A stretch of DNA of 64,000 nucleotides from JANOMH01 sp031422295 (GCA_031422295.1 JANOQM010000056.1:76591-140590); one strand, 5' to 3'; shown: positions 51,591 through 61,907, numbered from the stretch's first letter. The notes: a model not told the origin generated them from the letters alone. A program made the numbers and translations.

Positions 51591-52115
51591 TGGAAACCCG
51601 CAGCTGTCCAATACGACCTCGTTGCCTGTGCTGGAGCGCAGGCGTACGAGTCGGATATGGCAGCTGATGCGCCAGCCAAGTTCATCGTGATAATGATCGA
51701 ACGCTTCATTGTAACAGGCCGGGGCTATACGAAGGCCAAACGCTTGAAGACCTGAGACTCATCAAGAACGCCTGCGAGGCGCTAGAGCTGCCTAAACGGC
51801 ATCGGAGAAAAGGTGCCTTCTGCACCGGTGACAGCACATTGAGACTATTGCGTCTGCCTCAACCCACGGGGCCTTGGAATTTCCATTTAACCCGACATAT
51901 CAGAAATCTATGAATAATATCAGATAGAAGCCCAAGATTCCTACTCGTCCCGTCGATAAGTCATGGGGCGGCGATGATCTACTGGAAAATGAATATGCCT
52001 GCCTGGGCCAGCAGATTGGCGTAGCAGCGCCATACCGCCGATTCCGTCCCGTAGCTTTCCCCCAATTGTTTAGATTTTGCTTGGATCGTAGACCTTTCTC
52101 CGCCATCTAAGCAAA
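51591..52115. other. Gap with no recognised gene
   Basis: About 500 nt between the epimerase fragment and the tRNA-Gly. Short open stretches (for example KRLKT-like and EDLRLIKNACEAL on the plus strand) hint at an old mobile-element or other gene remnant, but I cannot name it. No tRNA, repeat or promoter was identified here other than the terminator at its end. Confidence 0.4.
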
Positions 52116-52135
52116 AAGCGCCCCGGAGGGCGCTT
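52116..52135 (-). terminator. Terminator downstream of tRNA-Gly
   Basis: AAGCGCCC (52116-52123) pairs with GGGCGCTT (52128-52135) around a 4-nt loop; on the minus strand the stem is followed by a T-run. It would end the tRNA-Gly transcript. Confidence 0.8.
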
Positions 52136-52165
52136 CTTAAAGCCTTGATAATGCTATCATCCAAC

Positions 52166-52240
52166 TGGAGCGGGCGAAGAGATTCGAACTCTCGACCCTA
52201 ACCTTGGCAAGGTTATGCTCTACCCCTGAGCTACGCCCGC
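52166..52240 (-). tRNA. tRNA-Gly (GCC)
   Basis: A complete tRNA can be folded on the minus strand. The acceptor GCGGGCG pairs with CGCCCGC, the D-arm is AGCTCAGGGGTAGAGC, the anticodon arm has the loop TTGCCAA with anticodon GCC, the T-arm carries GTTCGAATC, and the encoded 3' end is TCCA. It is followed by a terminator and lies 69 nt downstream of the phosphodiesterase gene on the same strand. Confidence 0.95.
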
Positions 52241-52308
52241 GCTCCGCTTGGTGTTCCGCAAATATAAACAGACGGCTGGTTCCGCAAGGGGGAAAGTGGC
52301 GGGCCGCG

Positions 52309-53133
52309 TCAGATTTCGGCCTGTCCGTTGCCGGCTTTGGGGGACGGCGCCGGGGGGTGGGGCATAACGTCTTCGGAATGGGCAATAACCCCGCGTTTGG
52401 ACAGCAGCAGCAGGCCGTAGGCCCCCGGCTCGTCGACCGACAAGGTGCTGTCGTCTGATAGCAGGTTAAGCGGCGACTGGTGGCACGGGCTTTTGAACAG
52501 GGTGAACGGGACGCCACGGACCGATCCGCTGATCGTGCGGTGGACATGCCCGCAAAACAGATGCGCACCGGGATAGGCGGCCAGAAGTGCGAGCATCTCG
52601 CGCCCGTCCTGCAACCTGATCTCATCCATGAACGGCAGCCCGATCCGCATTGGCGGGTGATGCGCAAACACCAGCGGAATGCGCCCGTCGGCGTCTTCCA
52701 ATGCCCGGCGCAACCATTTCAGCCGGTCTGGCCCAAGGATTCCGGCGCTTTGGCCTTTGGGATAGGGCGGACCTGCCAAAGTATCCAGCGTGATGATCCG
52801 GTGCCCTTCAAGGTCCATCACCGCCTGCACATACCCAGATTTGGTCACAGGTGCCTGCGGAAACGCCGTCAGAAACGTTGCCCGACGGTCATGATTTCCC
52901 AGCAGCGGTAAAACCGGGATATGCACACGGGCCAGCACCTCGGCCAGTCGGGCATATTCGGCAGGTTTACCCGTGTGGGTCAAATCACCCATGATGATCA
53001 GCGCTTCTGCGTCGCCGTGATGGGCAAGGGCCGCTTCCAATACGTCCATAAACCGCACCATCGGGTCCAGCCCGATAATCAGCTGCCCAGCCTCGCAGAT
53101 ATGCAGATCGGTCAGAACCAGCAGTTTTTGCAA
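52309..53133 (-). CDS. CpdA-like metallophosphoesterase (cyclic-nucleotide phosphodiesterase family)
   Basis: 274 residues. Calcineurin-like metal motifs are all present: LTDLHICE (DxH), MGDLTHTG, LGNHDRR, FAHHPP and FCGHVHRT. The family includes 3',5'-cAMP phosphodiesterase CpdA and class III phosphodiesterases. The tail is proline-rich (PPAPSPK). It lies between tRNA-Gly and the pyruvate carboxylase gene on the minus strand. The exact nucleotide substrate is not decided by sequence. Confidence 0.88.
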   Translation of the reverse strand: MQKLLVLTDLHICEAGQLIIGLDPMVRFMDVLEAALAHHGDAEALIIMGDLTHTGKPAEYARLAEVLARVHIPVLPLLGNHDRRATFLTAFPQAPVTKSGYVQAVMDLEGHRIITLDTLAGPPYPKGQSAGILGPDRLKWLRRALEDADGRIPLVFAHHPPMRIGLPFMDEIRLQDGREMLALLAAYPGAHLFCGHVHRTISGSVRGVPFTLFKSPCHQSPLNLLSDDSTLSVDEPGAYGLLLLSKRGVIAHSEDVMPHPPAPSPKAGNGQAEI

Positions 53134-53194
53134 GTTGGCCCCCGTTGTACCGCGATCTTGAAGCAGTCAGGCGTAACAGATGCGTGACAGCGGG

Positions 53195-56100
53195 TTATTC
53201 CAACTCGACCAGCAAATCCTTGGCGTCGATCTGTGCGCCCGCATGCACATGCACCGCCTTGATCACCCCGTCGCGGTCGGCGTGGATGCCGGTTTCCATC
53301 TTCATCGCCTCGATGGTCAGCAGCAGGTCGCCCGCATGCACCGGTTTTCCGGCAGTGGCCGCCACAGTCGCCACGACACCCGGCATTGGCGCGCCGATAT
53401 GTTTGGCATTGCCCGCCTCGGCCTTGGGCCGCTTTGCCGTTTGCGCGGCGACCTTACGGTTCGGCACCCGGATCGTGCGGGGCTGGCCGTTGAGTTCGAA
53501 AAACACCCGGACATCGCCATCCTCGGCAGTTTCGCCCACGGTTTGTAGCCGGATTTCAAGGGTCTTGCCGGGGTCAATCTCGGCGCTGATTTCTTCGCCC
53601 TCGGCCATGCCGTAAAAGAAGGTGCGCGTTGGCAAACACCGCACCGGCCCATAGGTTTTGTGCCGGCCCATGTAATCGAGGAACACCTTGGGATACATCA
53701 GGTAGCCGTTCAGGTCCTCGTCATCGACGGTTTTTCCATCCATCTCTTTGGTCAGTTTCTGGCGCACTGCCTCCAGATCGACCGGAGGTAAGGCTTTTCC
53801 GGGGCGGTCGGTCATTGGCGCGACGCCCTTGAGAACCTTGTCCTGAATGCCCTTGGGCCACCCGCCGGGGGGTTGGCCCAGATTGCCCTTCATCATATCG
53901 ATGACCGAATCGGGGAATGCCAGATCAATGGCCGGATCTTCGACCTGTGCCCGGGTCAGGTTTTGGCTGACCATCATCAGGGCCATGTCGCCGACCACCT
54001 TTGACGATGGCGTGACCTTGACGATATCGCCGAACATCTGGTTCACGTCGGCATAGGTTTGCGCCACCTCGTGCCAACGTTCTTCAAGGCCCAGACTGCG
54101 GGCCTGCGCCTTGAGATTGGTGAACTGCCCGCCGGGCATTTCGTGCAAGTACACCTCGGAGGCGGGGGCCTGCAGGCCGGACTCAAAGGCGGTATAATGC
54201 GCCCGGACCTGCTCCCAATAATTGCTGATCTCGCGGATCGCTTTGATATCCAGCCGGGTATCGCGGTCAGTATTGCGCAAAGCCTCGACAATCGACCCCA
54301 GCGTCGGTTGTGAGGTATTGCCCGAAAACGCATCCATCGCGGCGTCGACCGCATCAACCCCCGCATCGGCAGCGGCCAGCACGGTAGCAATGGCGGCACC
54401 AGACGTGTCATGGGTGTGGAAATGGATCGGCAGGCCGATTTCATCCTTGAGCGTCTTGACCAACAGCCGCGCGGCGGGGGCTTTCAGCAAGCCCGCCATG
54501 TCTTTCAGCCCCAGCACATGCGCCCCAGCCGCCTCAAGCTCTTTGGCCATGCCGACATAGTATTTCAGGTCATACTTCGCCCGCGCCGGGTCGAGCATAT
54601 CGCCCGTATAGCAGATCGTGCCCTCGCAAACCTTATCCGCCGCGATCACTGCATCCATGGCGACACGCATGTTTTCGACCCAATTCAGCGAGTCAAAGAC
54701 GCGGAACACATCGACGCCGCTGACAGCGGCCTGTTTCACGAACGCCTGCACAACATTGTCGGGATAATTCGTATAGCCCACCGCATTCGACGCCCGCAGC
54801 AGCATCTGCGTCATGACATTGGGCATCGCCGCCCGGATATCACGCAGGCGTTGCCACGGGCATTCCTGCAGGAACCGGTAGGCCACATCGAACGTCGCCC
54901 CGCCCCAGCATTCAACGCTGAACAGGCCGGACATCTTAGCGGCATAAGACGGGGCCGCGTTAATCATGTCGATCGACCGCATCCTTGTGGCAAGCAGGGA
55001 CTGGTGCCCGTCGCGCATCGTGGTGTCGGTGATCAGCAAGTGTTTTTGCGCCTTCATCCAGGTAGCGACGGCCTTGGGGCCTTGCGTGTCAAGCAGTTGC
55101 CGCGTGCCCGGCGCGTATTCGGTCAGGGTTTGCACCGGCGGGCGCGGCTTTTTCACATCCGCCGCAGGGGTGGCGCGGCCGGCGGTTTCGGGGTGCCCGT
55201 TGACGGTGATGTCGGCGATATAGGTCAGAATCTTCGTGGCCCGGTCGCGCCGTTTTTTGAAGATGAACAGGTCGGGGGATTGGTCGATGAACTTGGTATG
55301 ATATTGATTGTTCAGAAACATCGGGTGTTTCAGCAGGTTTTCGACAAAGGCGATGTTGGTGGACACGCCGCGAATGCGGAACTCGCGCAAAGCCCGATCC
55401 ATCCGGGCAATCGCCATTTCGGGCGTGGGTGCGCGGGCGGTGACCTTGGTGAGCAAGGAATCGTAAAACCGGGTGATGACCGCGCCGGAATAGGCAGTGC
55501 CGCCATCCAGCCGGATACCGGGGCCGGTGGCGCTGCGATACATCTGGATGCGGCCATAATCGGGGATGAAGTTGTTCAGCGGATCCTCGGTCGTGACCCG
55601 GCATTGCAAGGCGTGACCGTTCAGGGTGACATCGGCCTGTGATGCGCAGCCCGTGGCTTCGGCCAGCGTCTTGCCCTCGGCAATCAGAATCTGGGCGCGG
55701 ACAATGTCGATGTCCGTCACCTCCTCGGTCACGGTATGTTCGACCTGCACCCGGGGATTGACCTCGATGAAATAGAATTTCTCGGTGTCCATATCCATCA
55801 GGAATTCGACGGTTCCGGCGCATTCGTAGTTAACATAGGCGCAGATGCGTTTGCCCAATTCACAGATTTCATTGCGCTGGTCCGGGGTCAGATACGGGGC
55901 AGGGGCACGTTCCACGACCTTTTGATTGCGGCGCTGGACCGAACAATCCCGCTCCCACAGGTGGTAAATCGATCCATGTTTGTCGCCCAAAATCTGCACT
56001 TCGACGTGCCGGGCGCGCAGGATCATCTTTTCCAGATAGCCCTCGCCATTGCCGAACGCCGCCTCGGCCTCGCGCCGCCCCTCGCGGACCTTCTCGACCA

Positions 56101-56638
56101 GTTCGCCCTCGTGCAGGATCGGGCGCATGCCCCGGCCACCGCCACCCCAGGAGGCTTTGAGCATGAAGGGATAGCCGACTTCGGCGGCCTGACGGCGCAC
56201 GACATCCATGTCGTCGCCCAGCACCTCGGTCGCCGGAATCACCGGCACACCCGCCGCCATCGCCACGCGCCGCGCTGATGCCTTGTCGCCCAACTGGCGC
56301 ATGGTCAGCGCCTTTGGGCCGATAAAGGTGATGCCCGCCGCATCGCAAGCATCGACGAAATCGGGGTTTTCGGACAAAAGTCCATAGCCCGGATGGATCG
56401 CATCGGCCCCCGACATGATCGCCACGCGGATAATCTCATCAATGCTCAGATAGGCGGCAACCGGGCCAAGGCCCTCGCCAATCCGGTACGCCTCGTCCGC
56501 CTTGAACCGGTGCAGACCCAGTTTATCCTCTTCGGCATAGACCGCGACAGTTTTTTTGCCCATTTCATTGGCGGCCCGCATGACGCGAATGGCAATCTCG
56601 CCCCGGTTGGCGATGAGTATTTTCTTGAATTCGGGCAT
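53195..56638 (-). CDS. pyc: Pyruvate carboxylase
   Basis: 1147 residues in one chain with the usual domain order. The biotin carboxylase domain comes first (FKKILIANRGEIAIRVMRA, ASWGGGGRGMRPI, FIEVNPRVQVEH), then the carboxyltransferase TIM barrel (TTMRDGHQSLLATRMR, VECWGGATFDVAYRFL), and a C-terminal biotinyl domain with TIEAMKMETG whose Lys carries biotin. It makes oxaloacetate from pyruvate for anaplerosis. The start MPEFKKI is chosen over an upstream Met because the family begins here. Confidence 0.96.
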   Translation of the reverse strand: MPEFKKILIANRGEIAIRVMRAANEMGKKTVAVYAEEDKLGLHRFKADEAYRIGEGLGPVAAYLSIDEIIRVAIMSGADAIHPGYGLLSENPDFVDACDAAGITFIGPKALTMRQLGDKASARRVAMAAGVPVIPATEVLGDDMDVVRRQAAEVGYPFMLKASWGGGGRGMRPILHEGELVEKVREGRREAEAAFGNGEGYLEKMILRARHVEVQILGDKHGSIYHLWERDCSVQRRNQKVVERAPAPYLTPDQRNEICELGKRICAYVNYECAGTVEFLMDMDTEKFYFIEVNPRVQVEHTVTEEVTDIDIVRAQILIAEGKTLAEATGCASQADVTLNGHALQCRVTTEDPLNNFIPDYGRIQMYRSATGPGIRLDGGTAYSGAVITRFYDSLLTKVTARAPTPEMAIARMDRALREFRIRGVSTNIAFVENLLKHPMFLNNQYHTKFIDQSPDLFIFKKRRDRATKILTYIADITVNGHPETAGRATPAADVKKPRPPVQTLTEYAPGTRQLLDTQGPKAVATWMKAQKHLLITDTTMRDGHQSLLATRMRSIDMINAAPSYAAKMSGLFSVECWGGATFDVAYRFLQECPWQRLRDIRAAMPNVMTQMLLRASNAVGYTNYPDNVVQAFVKQAAVSGVDVFRVFDSLNWVENMRVAMDAVIAADKVCEGTICYTGDMLDPARAKYDLKYYVGMAKELEAAGAHVLGLKDMAGLLKAPAARLLVKTLKDEIGLPIHFHTHDTSGAAIATVLAAADAGVDAVDAAMDAFSGNTSQPTLGSIVEALRNTDRDTRLDIKAIREISNYWEQVRAHYTAFESGLQAPASEVYLHEMPGGQFTNLKAQARSLGLEERWHEVAQTYADVNQMFGDIVKVTPSSKVVGDMALMMVSQNLTRAQVEDPAIDLAFPDSVIDMMKGNLGQPPGGWPKGIQDKVLKGVAPMTDRPGKALPPVDLEAVRQKLTKEMDGKTVDDEDLNGYLMYPKVFLDYMGRHKTYGPVRCLPTRTFFYGMAEGEEISAEIDPGKTLEIRLQTVGETAEDGDVRVFFELNGQPRTIRVPNRKVAAQTAKRPKAEAGNAKHIGAPMPGVVATVAATAGKPVHAGDLLLTIEAMKMETGIHADRDGVIKAVHVHAGAQIDAKDLLVELE

Positions 56639-56870
56639 GGGGCGGTTCCTGTGCAGATGCAGAAAACGTGTATGAAGATTCTGTGGCAGGGACAACCGGT
56701 TTGCCCGGTTCTGCAGCGTCTGCGCGTTTGACAGGCGTCAGAGCCTCCGGCGGGGATATTTTTAAACCAAAGAAATGGAAAGAGTGCCTGTTTTGCGGGC
56801 ATTTGAAAAAATGCGAACAGATAGCGAACAAGGGTTTATCTGGGCGCAGTAGCGCGGTATTGTGGGGCGC

Positions 56871-59249
56871 ATGAGTTATTCGGACGAAGATGCCTTTGTG
56901 GCGGCCATTCCCCTGTCGCGCCAAGCCATGGCTGCGCGGCCCACCCCCTATCTGGATGATCTGAACCCGGCGCAGCGCGCCGCGGTCGAGGCGCTGGATG
57001 GGCCGGTGCTGATGCTCGCGGGCGCGGGCACCGGCAAGACCAAGGCGCTGACATCCCGCATCGTGCATCTGCTGGCCACCGGGCGGGCGCGACCGAACGA
57101 GATTTTGTCGGTGACATTTACCAACAAAGCCGCACGCGAGATGAAGCTGCGCGTGGGTCGGTTGTTGGGCGAGGTGGCCGAGGGAATGCCCTGGCTGGGC
57201 ACGTTCCATTCGGTCTGCGTGAAACTGCTGCGCCGTCATGCCGAACTGGTGGGCCTTAAATCCAACTTTACCATTCTGGATACCGACGATCAGATCAGGC
57301 TTTTGAAACAGCTGATCAGTGCTGCCGGGATCGACGAAAAGCGCTGGCCCGCCCGGATGTTGGCGGGCATTATTGATGGCTGGAAGAACAAGGCGCTGGG
57401 GCCGGGGGCGGTGCCCTTGGCCGATGCGGCGGCCTATGACAACCGGGGCGCGGATCTGTATGCCGCCTATCAGGTCCGCCTGCGGGAACTCAACGCCACC
57501 GATTTCGGCGATCTGTTGTTGCACATGGTCACGATTTTCCAACAGCACGCGGACGTGCTGGAGCTGTATCAGCGCTGGTTCAAATATATCCTGGTCGACG
57601 AATATCAGGACACCAATGTCGCCCAATATCTGTGGCTTCGGCTGCTCGCAGGCGGGCACAAAAACATCTGCTGCGTCGGCGATGATGACCAGTCGATCTA
57701 TGGCTGGCGCGGGGCCGAGGTGGGCAATATCCTGCGGTTTGAGAAGGATTTTCCCGGCGCGGTCGTGGTCAAGCTGGAACAGAATTACCGGTCCACCCCG
57801 CATATCCTCGCCACCGCATCCGGCGTGATTTCCGCCAACAAGGGAAGGTTGGGCAAGACGCTGTGGACGGACGAAAAAGACGGCGAAAAGGTCCGCCTGA
57901 TCGGCCATTGGGATGGCGAGGAAGAGGCCCGCTGGATCGGTGAGGAAGTTGAGGCGATGCAACGCGGCACGCGGGGGCTGGACGCCATGGGGTTGGAATC
58001 CATGGCAATTCTGGTCCGCGCGTCGCATCAGATGCGGGCGTTCGAGGACCGGTTTCTGACCATCGGTCTGCCTTACCGGGTGATCGGCGGCCCAAGGTTT
58101 TACGAACGGATGGAAATCCGCGATGCCATGGCCTATTTCCGGCTCGCCGTGTCGCCCGAGGATGATCTGGCGTTTGAGCGCATTGTGAACACCCCCAAAC
58201 GCGGCTTAGGTGACAAGGCGATCCAGACCATTCAGCGCGCCGCCCGGTCCAATGGCGTCAGTCTGGTCGAAGGGGCGCGGATTGTCGTCCAAGGACGGTT
58301 GATGGGCGGCAAGGGGCTGTCGGAACTGTCGCAACTGGTCGACGGGATTGACCGCTGGTCGGGGCAGGTGAGGGCCGAGGCCGACACCCATATGGAACTG
58401 GCCGAGATGATTTTGGACGAGAGCGGCTATACCGGCATGTGGCAGCAGGACAAGACGCCCGAGGCACCGGGGCGGCTGGAAAACCTCAAGGAACTGGTCA
58501 AGGCTTTGGAACAGTTCGAGAATCTGCAAGGGTTCCTGGAACATGTGTCGCTGATCATGGATAATTCGTCCGAAGAGGCGGGCGAAAAGGTCAGTATCAT
58601 GACCCTGCACGCCGCCAAGGGCCTCGAATTTCCCGCCGTGTTCCTGCCGGGCTGGGAGGATGGGTTGTTTCCGTCGCAACGCAGTATGGACGAAAGCGGG
58701 CTCAAGGGGCTGGAGGAGGAACGCCGTCTTGCTTATGTCGGGATCACCCGGGCCGAGATTATCTGCACCGTGTCTTTCGCCGCCAACCGCCGGGTTTACG
58801 GCCAATGGCAATCGGCGATGCCGTCGCGGTTCATCGACGAATTGCCGCCGGCACATATCGACATCCTGACGCCGCCCGGCCTGTATGGCGGCGGGTTCGG
58901 GGCGGCGGGGATGGCGTCACCGATGCTGGATGCGCTGGGGGCGTCGACCTTGCATCAACAGGCATCCAAAGCCGATGTCTACAATTCCCCCGGCTGGCGA
59001 CGCCTGCAAAGCCGCAGCCAACAGCGCGGCATGTCCGCCCCGGCCGAGGCGCGCAATATCACCATCGACATGACTGCCGTGTCCGCCTTTACCATCGGCG
59101 ACCGGGTGTTTCACCAGAAATTCGGCTATGGCGCAGTCAGCGGGATTGAGGGCGACAAGCTTGATATCCGGTTCGATAAAGCAGGCGATAAAAAGGTTGT
59201 GGCCCGCTATGTCGTGGGCGCCGACATGGCGGATGATGTGCCGTTTTGA
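56871..59249 (+). CDS. uvrD: UvrD/PcrA-type ATP-dependent DNA helicase
   Basis: 792 residues. Helicase motifs in order: Q-motif LNPAQRAAV, Walker A AGAGTGKTKAL, motif Ia TFTNKAAREM, motif II LVDEYQDTN, motif III GDDDQSIYGWRGA, motif IV NYRSTPHIL, motif V IMTLHAAKGLEFPAVF and motif VI EERRLAYVGITRAE. The C-terminal ~100 residues include the RVFHQKFGYGAV tudor-like end. It unwinds DNA in nucleotide-excision and mismatch repair. A UvrD versus PcrA split is not clear from length. Divergent from pyc. Confidence 0.93.
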   Translation: MSYSDEDAFVAAIPLSRQAMAARPTPYLDDLNPAQRAAVEALDGPVLMLAGAGTGKTKALTSRIVHLLATGRARPNEILSVTFTNKAAREMKLRVGRLLGEVAEGMPWLGTFHSVCVKLLRRHAELVGLKSNFTILDTDDQIRLLKQLISAAGIDEKRWPARMLAGIIDGWKNKALGPGAVPLADAAAYDNRGADLYAAYQVRLRELNATDFGDLLLHMVTIFQQHADVLELYQRWFKYILVDEYQDTNVAQYLWLRLLAGGHKNICCVGDDDQSIYGWRGAEVGNILRFEKDFPGAVVVKLEQNYRSTPHILATASGVISANKGRLGKTLWTDEKDGEKVRLIGHWDGEEEARWIGEEVEAMQRGTRGLDAMGLESMAILVRASHQMRAFEDRFLTIGLPYRVIGGPRFYERMEIRDAMAYFRLAVSPEDDLAFERIVNTPKRGLGDKAIQTIQRAARSNGVSLVEGARIVVQGRLMGGKGLSELSQLVDGIDRWSGQVRAEADTHMELAEMILDESGYTGMWQQDKTPEAPGRLENLKELVKALEQFENLQGFLEHVSLIMDNSSEEAGEKVSIMTLHAAKGLEFPAVFLPGWEDGLFPSQRSMDESGLKGLEEERRLAYVGITRAEIICTVSFAANRRVYGQWQSAMPSRFIDELPPAHIDILTPPGLYGGGFGAAGMASPMLDALGASTLHQQASKADVYNSPGWRRLQSRSQQRGMSAPAEARNITIDMTAVSAFTIGDRVFHQKFGYGAVSGIEGDKLDIRFDKAGDKKVVARYVVGADMADDVPF

Positions 59250-59331
59250 AGGGTAGGCAAAAGGAAGTGAATGCGCGCCGCGCGGGGATATTTGAGAACA
59301 AAAGAATTGCAGGACAAGGGTTCCGGTGTGT

Positions 59332-60483
59332 TCATCTATCACCTTGGCTTCGTCTTATAACCCGTTCACTTGCATAGATAACAAGCCCTGCACATAACCC
59401 CCAGAATGCCGCCCCAATCCCCAGAGCCGCGAACCCCGATGCGCTGACAATCACTGTGGCCGCCGCGGCAAAACGGTCGGTCGGGTCGGTGAAGGCCGTG
59501 CTCAATGCCCCGATCAGCGCATTCAACAGTGCCAGACCCACGACAGTCGCCATCACCTCTGGCGGCAAGGTCACAAGGGCCGCTAGTATCATTGGCCCCG
59601 CCAACCCCAGCAACAGCCAGAAAAACCCATAAGCCAGCCCAACCTTCCAGCGCTGTGCGGGGTCGGGATGTACCTCATCGCCCAGACAAATCGCTGCCGT
59701 AATCGCCGCCATGTTCACCGTATGCGCCCCGAACAGGGCGGCCAGCGCCGACAACCCACCCGTCACAATCAGTGCCGGACGCACCGGCGGGGTATAGCCT
59801 GCGGCTTGCAACACGGCGAAACCCGGCAGGTTTTGGCTGGCCATGGTGACCAGAAACAGCGGCAGGCCAAGGCCGATCAGGCTGTGCAGGTCAAAGACCG
59901 GGACGATGAATGTCAGCGCGGGCAAGGCAAAGGTCAGCATGGGTGGCGACATTCCCCATGACAGCGCCAGTCCGGTGCCCAATGCCGCCAGCACCGCAAA
60001 GGCAGGATTCCACAGCCGAACGATCAGGAATACGGCGATGATTGGGGCAACGACAGAGGGCAACGCCACAGCTTGGGCGGGGACTTTCAGGCAGAACGGC
60101 AGCAGCACCCCGCCCAACATTGCCGCCGCAATTCCCTTTGGAATCATGCCGATCAATCGCCCCAAGGGCCCGATCAGCCCGGTCAGAAAGATCAGCCCGC
60201 CCGCAAGGATAAACGCCGCAACAGCCCCGCCCATGGCATGGCCAGAGGATGCCGCAATCAGCGCGGCCCCCGGCGTTGACCATGCCAACACGACCGGCAT
60301 CTTTTGCGACCATGACAGATACGCCGACCCTGCCGCTTTGGCCAAACAGACTGCAAAGACCCACGAGACTGTTTGCGCCGGGGTGGCACCCACCGCAGTG
60401 GCAGCGGCCAGAACCAGGGCAATGGTGCTTCCATAGCCAACAAGGGCCGCGACCAAAGCCGCTGACATCAAAGAAATTCTCAT
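59332..60483 (-). CDS. benE: BenE-family benzoate/proton symporter-like membrane protein
   Basis: 383 residues with about twelve hydrophobic segments. WSTPGAALIAASSGHAMGGAVAAFI and GMIPKGIAAAMLGGVLLPFCLK are characteristic of the BenE family, and NMAAITAAICLGDE, VTMASQNLPGF follow. The family includes proton-coupled benzoate transporters. No benzoate catabolic genes are in the window, so the substrate is uncertain. It is 6 nt from the LysE-type gene upstream on the same strand. Confidence 0.85.
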   Translation of the reverse strand: MRISLMSAALVAALVGYGSTIALVLAAATAVGATPAQTVSWVFAVCLAKAAGSAYLSWSQKMPVVLAWSTPGAALIAASSGHAMGGAVAAFILAGGLIFLTGLIGPLGRLIGMIPKGIAAAMLGGVLLPFCLKVPAQAVALPSVVAPIIAVFLIVRLWNPAFAVLAALGTGLALSWGMSPPMLTFALPALTFIVPVFDLHSLIGLGLPLFLVTMASQNLPGFAVLQAAGYTPPVRPALIVTGGLSALAALFGAHTVNMAAITAAICLGDEVHPDPAQRWKVGLAYGFFWLLLGLAGPMILAALVTLPPEVMATVVGLALLNALIGALSTAFTDPTDRFAAAATVIVSASGFAALGIGAAFWGLCAGLVIYASERVIRRSQGDR

Positions 60484-60489
60484 ACCCGC

Positions 60490-61086
60490 TTAATGCCACA
60501 GCACCGGGATCAAGGTCAGCAGCAAAAGCACGGCCATGGTCATGTTGAACGCCCGCAACCGCGTGGTCGAGGTCAGGAACCGGCGCATCTGCTGGCCCAG
60601 CATCGCCCAACAGGCGACCGAGGGGATATTGACCAGCCCGAACACTACGGCGGCCAAGGCAATCCCGGGCAGGGATTGCTGGGCCGTATACAGCGTGATG
60701 GCATTCACCGCCATCGACCACGCCTTGGGGTTGACCCATTGAAAGGCGCAGGCTTGCAGGAATGTGATCGGCCGGGCCTGCGAAGTGGGTTCCGGCACCT
60801 TTGGCACTTGCGTCGCAATCTTGAACGCCAGCCACACCATATAAGCCAACCCGCCCCATTTCAGGATGTCATAGCTGACAGGGTATCGGTCAAACACCTT
60901 TATCAGCCCCAGCCCGATCAGGATCATCATCACCACAAAGCCGATGCCCACCCCCAGCATATGCGGCAGGGTCCGGCGCAACCCGAAATTCGCGCCCGAG
61001 GCCATGAGCATCATATTGTTCGGTCCCGGCGTGATAGATGTCACAAAGGCGAACAGGATCAGGGCGGGAAGCAGTTGCAGGTCCAT
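60490..61086 (-). CDS. LysE/RhtB family amino-acid exporter
   Basis: 198 residues with about six membrane segments. The family signature SITPGPNNMMLMASGANFGLRR near the N-terminus is followed by FQWVNPKAWSMAV. It exports an amino acid or related compound. It is divergent (72 bp) from the Lrp/AsnC regulator, which likely controls it. The BenE-type gene lies 6 nt downstream. Confidence 0.88.
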   Translation of the reverse strand: MDLQLLPALILFAFVTSITPGPNNMMLMASGANFGLRRTLPHMLGVGIGFVVMMILIGLGLIKVFDRYPVSYDILKWGGLAYMVWLAFKIATQVPKVPEPTSQARPITFLQACAFQWVNPKAWSMAVNAITLYTAQQSLPGIALAAVVFGLVNIPSVACWAMLGQQMRRFLTSTTRLRAFNMTMAVLLLLTLIPVLWH

Positions 61087-61158
61087 CGCGCAACTTTATG
61101 GCCACGGGCGTGAAATGAAATTGCCAAATGCAGCGTTATTGCAGTATTCCTGCAATCC

Positions 61159-61611
61159 ATGACCAATATTGACCCCATCACCGACAAGATATTGCGTGAG
61201 CTGTCGCGCGACGCCAAGCAAAGCAACCTTGATCTGGCCGACCGGGTTGGTCTGTCACCATCCGCCTGCCTGCGCCGGGTGCAGGATCTGGAACGGCGCG
61301 GGGTGATCCGGGGCTATCGGGCAAGGCTGGATCCGGCACAAACGGGCCGGGCCTATGTGGTCTATGTCGCCGTCGGCCTGTCCGAACATACCAAAGCCGC
61401 GCAATCGGGGTTCGAGGCGGCAATGCACCGCGCCCCGGAAGTAGTAGAATGCCACAATATCGCGGGCGCGTTTGAGTATCTGCTGCGGGTCGAGGCGCGT
61501 GATCTGGCCAGCTACAAGGCGTTTCATACTGACGTGCTGGGCTGTGTCCCTGCGGTCCGGTCGATCACGTCATATATCGTGATGGACAGTTCCAAGGACG
61601 CTCGGGCTTAG
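61159..61611 (+). CDS. Lrp/AsnC family transcriptional regulator
   Basis: 150 residues. Winged helix at the N-terminus (ILRELSRDAKQSNLDLADRVGLSPSACLRRVQDLERRGVIRGYRARLD), then a RAM ligand-binding domain (YVVYVAVGLSEHTKAA, ECHNIAGAFEYLLRV). It would sense an amino acid and control the divergent LysE-type exporter gene. Confidence 0.9.
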   Translation: MTNIDPITDKILRELSRDAKQSNLDLADRVGLSPSACLRRVQDLERRGVIRGYRARLDPAQTGRAYVVYVAVGLSEHTKAAQSGFEAAMHRAPEVVECHNIAGAFEYLLRVEARDLASYKAFHTDVLGCVPAVRSITSYIVMDSSKDARA

Positions 61612-61862
61612 GGGGAGACCTGAAGCCTCGCTCCTTCTTTCTTCGGCTGGAATCAAGCGCTTTGGCGCGCCGGGGGGTGCCCGTCCGCCCCCTATCGGGC
61701 GGGCACGCTACGAGGTCACAGCGCGGAATATCTACAGGAGGTGCGGAGCCATAAAGCACCCAAGCCCGGCATTGCTGTGCCCACCCGGGCGAACGAACAC
61801 CGCCCTATGGTGGGGCAGACGGCGTTGACGGTTATGGGCTGAACTGACCCCCAGACATGAAA
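61612..61862. other. Gap with one hairpin, no gene
   Basis: No coding sequence is evident. GTGCCCGTCCG (61677-61687) pairs with 61696-61706 (one wobble) in an 11-bp stem with an 8-nt loop; it could end the Lrp transcript or the opposing CcsR-like transcript. Confidence 0.4.
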
Positions 61863-61896
61863 ACGGCGGCACCAGGGAGGAGGTTGGTGCCGCCGT
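61863..61896 (-). ncRNA. CcsR-like hairpin 7 (distal)
   Basis: Perfect 11-bp stem, 61863-61873 with 61886-61896, 12-nt loop AACCTCCTCCCT. Last unit of the array and a near-twin of hairpin 3. Confidence 0.84.
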
Positions 61897-61907
61897 GCTG
61901 TGAACTC

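Noticed and set aside
51603..51800. Transposase remnant next to the epimerase fragment
   Set aside because: Short open stretches look foreign, but no conserved transposase motif could be identified in any frame.
54410..55642. 410-codon open frame on the plus strand
   Set aside because: Antisense shadow of pyruvate carboxylase, whose motifs are unmistakable.
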